Below are positions 17,540 to 26,320 of a stretch of 64,000 nucleotides of DNA, in pieces. Where the stretch lies: the NCBI GenBank assembly GCA_036563645.1, contig DATCMA010000037.1, positions 84,767 to 148,766 on the forward strand, in the 5' to 3' direction. Position numbers and translations under genes: made by a program. The stretch's first letter is position 1. Every line of letters starts with the position of its first letter. The notes below the pieces were generated by a model. The model saw only the letters and a list, made by a program, of their open reading frames with translations, did not search any database and was not told the origin of the DNA. Source of the stretch: DATCMA01 sp036563645 (GTDB taxonomy: Bacteria > Actinomycetota > Actinomycetes > Mycobacteriales > Micromonosporaceae).

Positions 17540-18451
17540 TCACCGCCCTGGGGCGCACGCCTCCAAGAGCTCCTCGGCTCGACGCATCGCCGCGACGGGA
17601 TCGGCGTCCACCGCCCCGACCTCGGGATCGAAGTTGAGGTCGAGGAAGACCTCCGTGACCCCCTGGGCCGCGAGATCGTCGAGATCGGCCCGGATCTCCT
17701 CCAGGGTGCCGGTCAACGGCTTCCGCTCCGCGACGCCCTTCGGACGCACCATGACCGCTCCCCGGCAGATGAACCGCAGCGCCGCGGGGTCACGCCCCGC
17801 CTCCTCGGCCGCCGCCTTGACGATCGCGATCGACTCACCGATGGCGGTCAGGTCGGCTCGGCTGCTGCTGATCCAGCCGTCAGCCATCGCGCCCGCGCGC
17901 CGCAACGCCTCCGGGGCGCTACCCCCCAGGAGGATCGGGGGATGCGGCCGCTGGACGGGCTTCGGCTCCTGGATCGCCGGGGGCACGCGGTAGAAGCGGC
18001 CGTCGTACTCCACCACCTCGCGCGTCCACAGCGCACGCAGCACCGCGATGAACTCCTCCGCCCGCCGCCCCCGGGACCGCATCTCCGCGCCGGTGGCGAC
18101 GAACTCCTCCGGAGCCCAGCCCAAGCCAAGGCCCACGTCGAGCCGACCATTGGAGACGATGTCGAGCGTGGTGAGCTGTTTGGCGAGCAGGACGGGCGAG
18201 ACGAACGGCAGATTGAGCACCGCCGCGCCTACCCGGATCCGCTCGGTGTGCGCGGCGACGAGGGTCATCGTCACGATGGGGTCGTGGACGCTGCGGTACG
18301 TCGGGGCCCACCCCGCCTCCGCGGCGTAGAGCACACGCTGGAACGTCCACAGCGAGTGGTAGCCAAGCTCCTCCGCCCGTCGCGCCACGCGCAGCATGTT
18401 CGCCGGAGTGGCCCACGAGCCGGACATGGGGATGCCGAAGCCAATCCGCAC
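17540..18451 (-). CDS. LLM-class (luciferase-like) F420-type oxidoreductase
   Basis: 303 residues from a GTG at 18451; the family begins RIGFGIPMSG and the upstream frame is low-complexity. TIM-barrel features: GIPMSGSWATP, EELGYHSLWTFQ, HTERIRVG, LDIVSNGRLDVGLGLGWAPEEF and PPILLGGSAPEALRRAGAMADGW, which are diagnostic. Members use F420 or FMN to reduce or oxidise diverse small molecules; the substrate cannot be told. It stands downstream of the radical-SAM gene with a 103-nt gap, so membership in that operon is uncertain. Confidence 0.87.
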   Translation of the reverse strand: MRIGFGIPMSGSWATPANMLRVARRAEELGYHSLWTFQRVLYAAEAGWAPTYRSVHDPIVTMTLVAAHTERIRVGAAVLNLPFVSPVLLAKQLTTLDIVSNGRLDVGLGLGWAPEEFVATGAEMRSRGRRAEEFIAVLRALWTREVVEYDGRFYRVPPAIQEPKPVQRPHPPILLGGSAPEALRRAGAMADGWISSSRADLTAIGESIAIVKAAAEEAGRDPAALRFICRGAVMVRPKGVAERKPLTGTLEEIRADLDDLAAQGVTEVFLDLNFDPEVGAVDADPVAAMRRAEELLEACAPGR

Positions 18452-18554
18452 ACGCGTACCGTACCGCGGAGCGGGTGCCGGCGCGGGGTGCTGACGACCG
18501 CCCCGCAGGGCCCTCCGCCCCCGAGGATCCGCGCGGCCGGCCGGGACCGCCTGG

Positions 18555-19259
18555 TCAGGACCGGCGCCGGGAGCCGGCTGCGTCCCCTGCCCGGGTCGGC
18601 GCAGGCCGCGCATCCAACGCGCCTACCAGCGCGTCCAACAGCTCGGGATCAGCCCACCCATTGATCGCGACGCGTCCCGCCGCGTCCACCGTGATCTCCA
18701 GACGGTCGGGAGTGGTGGCCAGCTCGTCGAGCAGGTGGGGAAACCGGTCGCTGAGGAGAACGAACTCCTGGTTGGTGGAGCCCACCCAGGGACGGGCCGT
18801 GTCGATCTGGTCCGCGAGGAACGGCCCGGCGACGAGCAAGTCGGTGGCGGAGAGCAGGGCGGCGACGTCCTCCCGCCCGGCGTCGACCGCGGCCTGGAGT
18901 TCCGCGGTGGTGTAGCCGGTGAACGTCACCACCGAGCGCCCCGCCTGGCGCACCCCGGAGGCGACGACCGCCAACGCGGCGGCCTGATCGAACGGCTCAC
19001 CGCCGAGCAGCGTCAGCCCGTCCGTATCGGCCGCGAGCACCCGCGCCACCAGCTCGTGCGGCGCGACCCGCTCTCCACCTCGGAACGTCCACAAGTGAGG
19101 GTTGAAGCAACCGGGGCAGCGGATGGAGCAGCCCTGTACCCAGATCGCCGTCCGCTTCCCTGGGCCTTCCGCGCGCGTCGCGGGGAGGAAACGGGCCAGC
19201 ACCACCGCCGTGGGGTCACCCCGGCGCGGCCGTCGGTCGGACACAGCGCGCTCAGACAT
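18555..19259 (-). CDS. Radical-SAM activase-type 4Fe-4S protein (NrdG-like)
   Basis: 234 residues from the ATG at 19259. CSIRCPGC (C-x3-C-x2-C) at about residues 44-51 binds the radical SAM 4Fe-4S cluster, and TLLGGEPFDQA is the SAM-contacting GGE motif. Size and layout match glycyl-radical activases such as NrdG, with a C-terminal extension of ~60 residues. It overlaps the HhH gene by 8 nt and is the last gene of the Ycf46-like operon. No glycyl-radical enzyme is nearby, so its target is unknown. Confidence 0.85.
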   Translation of the reverse strand: MSERAVSDRRPRRGDPTAVVLARFLPATRAEGPGKRTAIWVQGCSIRCPGCFNPHLWTFRGGERVAPHELVARVLAADTDGLTLLGGEPFDQAAALAVVASGVRQAGRSVVTFTGYTTAELQAAVDAGREDVAALLSATDLLVAGPFLADQIDTARPWVGSTNQEFVLLSDRFPHLLDELATTPDRLEITVDAAGRVAINGWADPELLDALVGALDARPAPTRAGDAAGSRRRS

Positions 19260-20034
19260 CGAGGACGCGTCCCATCGGGGGTCCCGGCGGCGCGGCGGGC
19301 CGCTGCGGCGGGGAACACACCAGCAGGTGCCGGAGCCGAGCAAACTCGTGCGGCGCGAGACCGGCGACGGCGGCGAATTCCGACACGCTCGCGAAGCCGT
19401 GCCGGCGCTCCCGCTCCCCCAGCACCTGGCGCGCCCGCTCCGGGGTGATGCCAGGGAGCGCGACGAGCTGCGCGTAGGTCGCGGTGTTGACGTCGACGGG
19501 CTGCGCGGCCGAACGCGGCGAGGGCACCACCGGCGCGGCGACGGGCGGTGGGACCGGCGGGTTGAGCGGAGCGGCCGGTCTCGGGCTCGCGCCCCCGACC
19601 GGAGGGTGGGGCGCGCCATATCCGGTGGGGGTCGCGGGGACACCGGGCCCGGGCCACACCGGGGGTGGCGCGAGCGGCCGGTCATCCCGGGAGCTCCGGG
19701 AGGCGCACCACCGCAACCACGCGGGGTTGATGAGACAGGCGTGGGCGATGCTGCCCGCCCAGATGGAGAGCATGATCCCGGTGGCCACGAACGCCACGGT
19801 GCTCTCCGGGTCGGTTTCGCCGACGACGATAAACGCGATCCAGCCGATGATGAGATAGGCGATGCCCGACAGCCACCAGGACGGGCGCCTCGCGCGCAGC
19901 CCGACATAGATGAAGCCGATACCCCCGAGGCAGCTACACCCCACCAGCGGCAAGACAAGCCACAGGCTGCGCTGGATACGCCACCTCAGGGAGGTCTCCG
20001 GCCGCGTGCCGGCTCCCCACTGCTCACCGGGCAC
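19252..20034 (-). CDS. Membrane protein with C-terminal helix-hairpin-helix (ComEA-like) domain
   Basis: 260 residues: basic N-terminus, three or four membrane helices (about 20-105), a Pro/Ala/Gly-rich linker (about 115-175), and an HhH domain (about 178-235) with VDVNTATYAQLVALPGI as in ComEA. The fold suggests DNA or protein contact on the cytoplasmic or outer face; topology is not decided by the sequence. Overlaps the DUF2997-like gene by 11 nt and the radical-SAM gene by 8 nt, so it is co-translated with them. Confidence 0.8.
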   Translation of the reverse strand: MPGEQWGAGTRPETSLRWRIQRSLWLVLPLVGCSCLGGIGFIYVGLRARRPSWWLSGIAYLIIGWIAFIVVGETDPESTVAFVATGIMLSIWAGSIAHACLINPAWLRWCASRSSRDDRPLAPPPVWPGPGVPATPTGYGAPHPPVGGASPRPAAPLNPPVPPPVAAPVVPSPRSAAQPVDVNTATYAQLVALPGITPERARQVLGERERRHGFASVSEFAAVAGLAPHEFARLRHLLVCSPPQRPAAPPGPPMGRVLDV

Positions 20035-20260
20035 CAGGCCACTCCTCGGCGCGCGCGACCTCGCGGTCCTCCTGCGGTACCTCGGTGGTGGCCGAGGCGT
20101 ACTCGGCGGTGTAGGCGCTCTGCACGGTCTGGGCGTCGAGGAGCTCCTCGAGAACCGCGATGTAGTCCAGACAGGTGTCGTCGGTGAATCCCACGGTCTC
20201 GGCGGTGACCGTCCCCTGGGGTGTCACGGTCACCACGATGCGGCGCGGCCGGCTCGTCAT
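20024..20260 (-). CDS. DUF2997-like small protein
   Basis: 78 residues. The N-terminal pattern (RRIVVTVTPQGTVTAETVGF, a conserved Cys in DDTCLDYI, then a helix ending in a duo of charged residues) fits DUF2997. In cyanobacteria and actinomycetes members sit next to Ycf35-type DUF1257 and Ycf46-type AAA genes, as here. Function unknown. The ATG overlaps the preceding stop by 4 nt. Confidence 0.75.
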   Translation of the reverse strand: MTSRPRRIVVTVTPQGTVTAETVGFTDDTCLDYIAVLEELLDAQTVQSAYTAEYASATTEVPQEDREVARAEEWPGAR

Positions 20261-20709
20261 CCGCGTCCCTCCACGGCGAAGACGAGCTGCACACTGTTGT
20301 CCTCGGTCACGGTTTCAGACTCCAACCGAAGCCCCACCGTCGCGGCGCGGTCGCGCAGCCGCTGCAGGACAGCGCGCTGCACCTGCCGCCCGTAGCTCGC
20401 GTCGATCGCGCTGACGATCTCGACCGCGCGCGCTTCATCGACCTCACCGCTGAAGTGCGCCGCCCATATGCCGTCCTCACCTCGGACGAAACGGGCACGT
20501 ACCCCTTGCCACTCAGCGATGATCTGCTGGTCGTCCCTGGTCACGCGCGCGTTGGTCTCCTCCAGCGCGGCGGCAAGGAGCGTCGCATCGCGCATGCGGG
20601 TCCGCACCTGGCAGATGATCCGTCCATCGGCGTCGCGTTCGGAGCGGGTGCCCTGGTACGCCGTGACGGCGGCGACCGCGAGGGGCAACAGGATCAGCGA
20701 GACACTCAT
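20257..20709 (-). CDS. DUF1257 (Ycf35)-like protein
   Basis: 150 residues with an N-terminal hydrophobic stretch (SVSLILLPLAVAAVTAY) and a C-terminal alpha/beta part containing YGRQVQRAVLQRLRDRA and ending in a beta strand. Position between a Ycf46-like AAA ATPase and a DUF2997-like gene supports a Ycf35-type assignment, but I see no catalytic motif. Function unknown. 26 nt after the AAA gene. Confidence 0.65.
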   Translation of the reverse strand: MSVSLILLPLAVAAVTAYQGTRSERDADGRIICQVRTRMRDATLLAAALEETNARVTRDDQQIIAEWQGVRARFVRGEDGIWAAHFSGEVDEARAVEIVSAIDASYGRQVQRAVLQRLRDRAATVGLRLESETVTEDNSVQLVFAVEGRG

Positions 20710-20735
20710 GTCGTGCCCTTCCGCGACTGAAGCAG

Positions 20736-22364
20736 CTAGAACTCAACCGCCCGACCGCCCCGTGGTGCCCGGTCGACTGTCGAGCCGACGTGGGTGGTGA
20801 GATCCCAGTCTTCGGCGGCGGTCGCGGCTACCGCCCGCTTCTCCGCCCAGCGCCGAATGCTCGTGATGCGTTCCGCCTGCGTGACGCTGAGCGGCACCAT
20901 GTTGACGATCGCGCGGGTAAGGTCATCGTGCCGCAGCGGCCGACGCTCGGCGAAGGCGTCGACCAGCGCGGCGACGACCGCCTGTTCGATCTCGGCGCCG
21001 GAGTACCCCTCGCTGAGCTCCGCTAGCTCCGCGAGGAGAGCGTCGTCGACGGTCAGCTCCCGGCCCACGGTGGGGTTGGCCAGACGCTTCCTGAGGTGGA
21101 CCGCCCAGATCGCCGCCCGTTCGGCCCGGGTGGGGAGGTCGACGAAGAAGATCTCGTCGAAGCGTCCCTTGCGGAGCAGCTCGGGCGGCAGGTGCTCGAT
21201 GTCGTTGGCGGTGGCGATGACGAAGACCGGGGCGGTCTTCTCCTGCATCCAAGTGAGGAACGTGCCGAGGACCCGCGCTGAGGTGCCGGAATCCCCGGTT
21301 CCGTGCGACAAGCCCTTCTCGATCTCGTCAACCCACAGCACGCACGGCGCGGCGGCCTCGGCGGTGCGCAACGCGGTGCGCATGTTCTGCTCGCTCGACC
21401 CGACCAGGCCGGCGAAGACCCGGCCGATGTCGAAACGCAGCAAGGGGAGCCGCCAGGCGGCGGCGACGGCTTTCGCGGTGAGCGACTTCCCACAGCCGGG
21501 CACGCCGGTGATGAGCACCCCGCGGGGAGCCGGCAATCCGTACTCGGCGGCCTCGGCGAGCCAGGTGCCATCTCGCTTGGCGAGCCACCGCTTGAGGTTC
21601 TCCAGGCCGCCGACGTCGGCGAGCTCGACGCGGTCCGTGACGAACTCGAGCAACCCGGACTTGCGGACGACTTGCCGCTTCTCCTCGTGAACGACCTCGA
21701 TGTCGTCGAGGTCGAGCACACCGTCGTTGACCATCGCCCGGGCGAAGGCGTTCTCCGCCTCGACGAGCGTCAGCCCTCGCGCCGCCTTCGCCAGCCGCTC
21801 GCGCCCGCGCTCGTCCAGGTCGATGCGGATACGCCCGTCCGCGGCGTTCGTCGCGATGATCGCGTCGAGCACCTGCCGAATCTCGCGGTCCGTGGGGTAC
21901 GGGAAGTCGACGTACGTGACGTCCTTCTCCAGCTCGACCGGGATCGTGATCACCGGGGAGAGCAGGATGATCGAGCGGGCGACGGGGCCGGTGCGGTACG
22001 CCGCCGCGAGATCCCGGAGGCGCCGGATGATGCGGGGCGCGTGCGGCGCGCGGTCCGCGATCGCGTGGTGCAGGTCGCGGAAGATGAGCAGCGCCGGCTC
22101 GTCGATCCGCTGGGCGATGGCGAGGGCCGTGTCGGGATCCTCGCTGGCTTGACACGGCGTCCCATCAGGGCGCACGAGCCCGGTGGTCAGCGACCACGTC
22201 CACACCGGGCGCGGGGTCCGAATGCGGGTGACGTCCTGAGCGACGGCCCTGACTTCGGCGATGACCCGCTGTTCTTCGTACGACTCGATGCACAGGAGGG
22301 GAATCCGCGCTTTGAGCAGTTGCGCCAGCGTGTCGCGGAAATTCTCCGCCACCGACCCGGCCAC
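20736..22364 (-). CDS. AAA ATPase, Ycf46-like
   Basis: 542 residues. Residues 1-250 are a degenerate N-terminal ATPase-like half; residues ~260-500 are the active AAA module with Walker A GVPGCGKS, Walker B CVLWVDEIEK, an arginine-finger region (RKGRFDEIFFVDLPT) and a C-terminal lid (ELSEGYSGAEIEQAV). This two-half layout is that of Ycf46 of plastids and cyanobacteria. The GTG at 22364 overlaps its own GGAGG site, so the GTG at 22352 (four codons later, 11 nt spacing) is the more likely start. First gene of a five-gene operon; likely remodels a protein partner encoded there. Confidence 0.85.
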   Translation of the reverse strand: MAGSVAENFRDTLAQLLKARIPLLCIESYEEQRVIAEVRAVAQDVTRIRTPRPVWTWSLTTGLVRPDGTPCQASEDPDTALAIAQRIDEPALLIFRDLHHAIADRAPHAPRIIRRLRDLAAAYRTGPVARSIILLSPVITIPVELEKDVTYVDFPYPTDREIRQVLDAIIATNAADGRIRIDLDERGRERLAKAARGLTLVEAENAFARAMVNDGVLDLDDIEVVHEEKRQVVRKSGLLEFVTDRVELADVGGLENLKRWLAKRDGTWLAEAAEYGLPAPRGVLITGVPGCGKSLTAKAVAAAWRLPLLRFDIGRVFAGLVGSSEQNMRTALRTAEAAAPCVLWVDEIEKGLSHGTGDSGTSARVLGTFLTWMQEKTAPVFVIATANDIEHLPPELLRKGRFDEIFFVDLPTRAERAAIWAVHLRKRLANPTVGRELTVDDALLAELAELSEGYSGAEIEQAVVAALVDAFAERRPLRHDDLTRAIVNMVPLSVTQAERITSIRRWAEKRAVAATAAEDWDLTTHVGSTVDRAPRGGRAVEF

Positions 22365-23480
22365 CTCCGAATCCTGGACTGCTCCTTACGCTCGCCGGAC
22401 TGTAGCACTCAGCGGAGCACGGCCGGGACCAGTGTCTTTACCGGTGAGCAGCGCCGGGATCGCCCCGCCGGACCATGAATCGCACGCTGGACCCCTGAAG
22501 CGTCACCGTCGATCAGGCAGACATTCCGATGCGTCAATGATCTGTCCCTCGACTAGGTGATTGGCGAGCGGCCCATCGGGTGAGGGATGGACGCCCGGGA
22601 AGAAGCGCGCGACAGCCTCCCTGACGCGCACCGTCATGGTACCCGCGCCACCGACGGTGGTCGATCACATGGACTGCGCGCGGGTGCCGGCAGCCGCGGG
22701 GACGCCCTCGCGGCTGCCGGGTCATCGGGACGCGCGTTGCGTGGTCTGCCGGGTCCGCTGCCGCGTCGTCGGCGAGGTGGTTCGAATGCGCGGCGCGTTA
22801 CTCTCTCGGCTCTCCGCGGAGAAGCGGCTCGGGGAGGCGGCTCTACTGCCCTGCTGTTGATGCTGACGCTGGTGCTCGCGGACCCGCTCCTCCCACGCCG
22901 TCTGGTCGCCTCCCCAACTCGGCGGCGCGGCCCAGCGATGGGAGCCATCGCAGTAGTGCATGTCCTCGTCACCAGGGCGCAAGATGCTCATCACCACTCC
23001 GTCCGCCGCTCCGGTAATGAACTCCTTTGTCTCGTCGCACTCGGGGAGAGGGGGTCGGACCACCGCCGTCCTCCGGCGAGCACGGTCGGCGCGCGCAGTC
23101 TCGACCGCACCCATGATCAACTGCTCCGACCCGCCACCCGTAGGAAAGAGAATGCAATACCTATCGCGCTCGCAGACGCACCCTAAAAGGATCGACGGTT
23201 ACCTCAATGAGGTACCCAAGAATGGCAAACAATCATCGAATGATGGAACTTTCCCCATCCCGCGACGTATCTCTCGCAGCGGACTAATCGTGCCGCACCC
23301 CCGGCAATTAATGAGTCCAACTCACATTGGGAGCGTTACCAGCGGATTATTGGGCCGCGATGACAACACAATGGACACTCACGCCAATATTGCCTCATGT
23401 CCGCCGTATATCGCGGCGGCACACAGCCCGAAAGGGAGGACAGGGGACATTCAGCGACCCGACCGGGCTCGCGTGCAGCC
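22365..23480. other. Long intergenic region with AT-richer right part
   Basis: About 1.1 kb separating two minus-strand operons. The part from about 23150 to 23400 is visibly AT-richer than average. Apart from one possible small gene (22722-22991) no frame has a ribosome site plus coding bias. It should contain the promoter of the Ycf46-like operon and the terminator of the helicase operon; neither is placed. Confidence 0.45.
22722..22991 (-). CDS. Possible small protein of 89 aa
   Basis: ATG at 22991 follows GGAGTGGTG (6 nt spacing). The first ~45 residues look protein-like: MSILRPGDEDMHYCDGSHRW, then a Trp/Glu-rich helix (WEERVREHQRQHQQ). The tail is Arg/Ser/Thr-rich and looks less like a folded protein, so the frame may be longer than the functional part or not a gene. 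No family recognised. Confidence 0.35.
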   Translation of the reverse strand: MSILRPGDEDMHYCDGSHRWAAPPSWGGDQTAWEERVREHQRQHQQQGSRAASPSRFSAESRESNAPRIRTTSPTTRQRTRQTTQRASR

Positions 23481-24827
23481 TCACCCGGCGGTTGTCACCG
23501 CGGACGCGAGATGCGACAAGAACACGTGGTGGGCTTCCCACCCATCGGGGAACGCCACGGGCACATTGAGGTGCACGGGTTCCCAGGAGGGGTACGCGTC
23601 CAAGAGGTCAGCGATGCCCGCGCGCGCGACGACGATACACGCGTGCCGATGGCGGGACGCGAGCACGCACAACCGCCCGGACTCCAGGTGGAATGCGGTC
23701 GCGTCTCGGCGCCCGGACAGGGGGTGCAGCACGATGGTCACGTCGAATTCCCGCCCTTGCAGGCGATTCGCGGTATCGACGGTGATACCCTCCCCCGCCA
23801 CGCCGAGCTCCTTGCGAATCGCCGCGGCCTGATCGCGATGCGCGGTCCCAATCGCGATGCGATCCGCGGTGACCGGGCTCCCCTCCGGCGCCCGCTCCGA
23901 GAACGCGACCGCGCCGCGCTCCAGGATCCGGAGGGCCAACCGCGCACACGCGGCCGTCGCCTCACGATCCGTGCGCAGCGTGTAGCGCGGGGGCAGCTCG
24001 TACAGCGCCCATCCCGTCGCCGCGGCACGCTCCACCGCGTCGTCCACAGTGTCCCCAGGCCCTGACTTCGCCAGCACCAGCGACCGTTCCGCCGCCGTCG
24101 TCCCCGACCGGAAGCCGGTGAAGGGATAGAACGCCTCGGCCACCACGGGCGCGGCCGAAGCCGGCAGCCGCCACGAGACGGGCAGGCGGTGCACTGGAAG
24201 GTCGGGATTGTGTCGCAAGAGGACGGCGACGGCGCTCTGCATGGGATCCCACGTCAACCCCGCCCACCGCGACGTCTCGACGGTGGAGAAAGGGTCGAGC
24301 TGCCCGGGATCACCCACGAAGAGTGCGCGCGCGAAACGCCCAGCGACGCGCAACAGGGCGTCAGACCGCATCTGGTACGCCTCGTCGACGATCGCCCAGG
24401 GCCACGAACCCTCGGTGACCGTCGCCCACTTGGCGGCCGTGCCGATGAGGATGGCGGCCCCGTCAAGTTGCGTGACCGTGGTCGCGATCCGCACCGACGG
24501 CCACCGCGCGATCCGCTCCGGCGCGCGGTAGGTAGCGGCGGAGAGCCGCCCGATCGCGAGGTGCGGTGCCGCGGCCGCCAGACGCTCGATGAGATCGTCA
24601 ACCTGCTCGTTGGTCTGCGCGACGATGAGCACCGGCTCCCCGGCGGAGGCGAGGTCGATCGCCGCGCGGACGACCAGGGTGGATTTCCCCGCACCGGGCG
24701 GCGAGTCGACCACGACGCCACGGTGCCCGCCGGAACGCAGATCGTCCATCACGGCGTTGACCACGCGCTCCGCTTCGGCCGCGGGCGACACCGCGTCGAT
24801 GGTCACGTCCTTTCCCTTCTCCCTCAC
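23481..24827 (-). CDS. SF1 helicase-like ATPase (UPF1/Dna2-type), third gene of nuclease/helicase cassette
   Basis: 448 residues with superfamily 1 motifs in order: Walker A DSPPGAGKST, a Q/T-type segment VLIVAQTNEQVDDL, motif II AIVDEAYQM (DEAY), motif III FVGDPGQLDPF, and motifs V/VI DTANRLQGREFD ... LASRHRHACIVV. The pattern is the UPF1/Dna2 (AAA_11/AAA_12) type, but the protein is short and lacks obvious accessory domains, so it probably works with the two upstream products. GTG start overlaps the middle gene's stop (GTGA). Confidence 0.82.
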   Translation of the reverse strand: MREKGKDVTIDAVSPAAEAERVVNAVMDDLRSGGHRGVVVDSPPGAGKSTLVVRAAIDLASAGEPVLIVAQTNEQVDDLIERLAAAAPHLAIGRLSAATYRAPERIARWPSVRIATTVTQLDGAAILIGTAAKWATVTEGSWPWAIVDEAYQMRSDALLRVAGRFARALFVGDPGQLDPFSTVETSRWAGLTWDPMQSAVAVLLRHNPDLPVHRLPVSWRLPASAAPVVAEAFYPFTGFRSGTTAAERSLVLAKSGPGDTVDDAVERAAATGWALYELPPRYTLRTDREATAACARLALRILERGAVAFSERAPEGSPVTADRIAIGTAHRDQAAAIRKELGVAGEGITVDTANRLQGREFDVTIVLHPLSGRRDATAFHLESGRLCVLASRHRHACIVVARAGIADLLDAYPSWEPVHLNVPVAFPDGWEAHHVFLSHLASAVTTAG

Positions 24828-26320
24828 CGCGCCCAGTCCTCGGCCGCGTCCTCCTCCGGCTCACCATCCGATGGGCCGCCGTGGGTCCACGGGGTCTCCT
24901 CGGGTGCGGGGAACGTGGCTTCCGGTCGATACTCGTGGGCCAGCGTCGTGTAGGTCACCCACTCCCCGACCGCCGGCACACTCCCCGGCGGTGGGGTGAG
25001 CGACCGGCCCATTCCCCCGGCGAGCTCCAGTTCCACCTCCGTCGTGGCGTCGGTCCGGTGGAGGCGGACCATCGTCGCCCGCTGGGAGGGACGCGCCGGC
25101 GAGTAGACCACCGTGCCTAGGGGCAGCGGCATCCAGTCCTCGGTCACGACGACGATCCGCGGGCGCAAGACGCGCTTCTTGCCGCTGTCACTGACGCGAT
25201 TGGGCTCCGCGTGCGTCACCGTGCCGGCGAACGCCTCCCCGGTGAGCCGGTACTCGGCCATGACTAACGGATCGTCGTAGGCGCGCTGGACCACATACGC
25301 CGCCTGCGCCCGCTCCAACCGGTGCAGGCGCCGCGCGGCGGCGACCGCCCCGTCGCGCCGCGGCTGCGGGCGGGCCTGCCCGGTCCGCACACTGTCGGCG
25401 AATTCGGTGAACGCCATCCGGTCCGCGGCCCACCGATCCGGCACGTGCGCCCCGGGGGCAAGACGACGCAACAGCGCCAGACCGCGCCACATCAGCTCCC
25501 ACGTCGGCGCGAGCTGGGAGCGCAGCAGCTCCGCCAGCACCGCGTACGCCTGACGTCGGGCCGGCTCATCGGGTGCCTCGTGGTACGCGGCGATCGCCGG
25601 TGCGAGCCGCGCGTTGTCGAACTCCGGATCGGTCCGCGGCCCCGCCGGCGGCCAGATCGCCGGGTCCTCGGCGAGCGCCGCCGCCTGCGCCCCGCTGAGC
25701 CCGGGCGGCGGATCGATCCACCCGAGCAGCGCGGCGAGGTTGCGGTCCTCGGTGGCGCTCTGCCCAGTCGCCCAATGCAGGGCGAGCGCCTCGGTCATCG
25801 CGACCAGGAGCGACGATCCCGGGAATTCAGCCCGGTCAGCGAGGAAGGTCAGCCACTGGCCGAGGAGCGGCACCGACGGATGCACCGCGTGCGGACCCTC
25901 GGCGCGGCGAAACCGGGTGAAGCGGCCGAGCAGGCGGACAAAGGCGATGCCCTCCCGGTTGGGCACCCACACCTGTGGGGCGTCGCGATAGCAAGGGCGA
26001 GGCTCACCCCCAGGGCCGCGCTCGACCACCTCCGTCTCTCGACAGTGTCCGTCTATGTAGGACAGAAAGTCGGTGGCGAGGTCCGCGGCGAACGCGAAGC
26101 GCTCATCCCGGTTACGCGGCTCCGGCACGACCAACAACCGGGGCGCCGTGGGGTCGGTGCCGATCATGGCGGCGAGCGGGGCGTTGGCCTCCCCGGCCAG
26201 GGTGAGTGGGATGAAGACCAACGGATGGTCGGCGACGTGCACGTGCCGGACCGTGGCGATCGGCTGGGCCACCCCCGCCGCCACCGCTTGGACCCGCGCG
26301 AGAGCGGTGAGCGTGCTCAC
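24824..26320 (-). CDS. Unknown protein between the nuclease-like and helicase genes
   Basis: 498 residues, no family recognised, no membrane helices. Helical middle part rich in Trp, Arg and Leu (about 150-350), a Lys/Arg patch SDSGKKRVLRPRIVVVTEDW near 405, and a beta-rich C-terminal part that looks like a small barrel (VGEWVTYTTLAHEY near 460). It is linked to both neighbours by 4-nt GTGA overlaps, so it is probably a fixed subunit of the same complex, possibly its nucleic-acid-binding part. Confidence 0.7.
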   Translation of the reverse strand: MSTLTALARVQAVAAGVAQPIATVRHVHVADHPLVFIPLTLAGEANAPLAAMIGTDPTAPRLLVVPEPRNRDERFAFAADLATDFLSYIDGHCRETEVVERGPGGEPRPCYRDAPQVWVPNREGIAFVRLLGRFTRFRRAEGPHAVHPSVPLLGQWLTFLADRAEFPGSSLLVAMTEALALHWATGQSATEDRNLAALLGWIDPPPGLSGAQAAALAEDPAIWPPAGPRTDPEFDNARLAPAIAAYHEAPDEPARRQAYAVLAELLRSQLAPTWELMWRGLALLRRLAPGAHVPDRWAADRMAFTEFADSVRTGQARPQPRRDGAVAAARRLHRLERAQAAYVVQRAYDDPLVMAEYRLTGEAFAGTVTHAEPNRVSDSGKKRVLRPRIVVVTEDWMPLPLGTVVYSPARPSQRATMVRLHRTDATTEVELELAGGMGRSLTPPPGSVPAVGEWVTYTTLAHEYRPEATFPAPEETPWTHGGPSDGEPEEDAAEDWAR

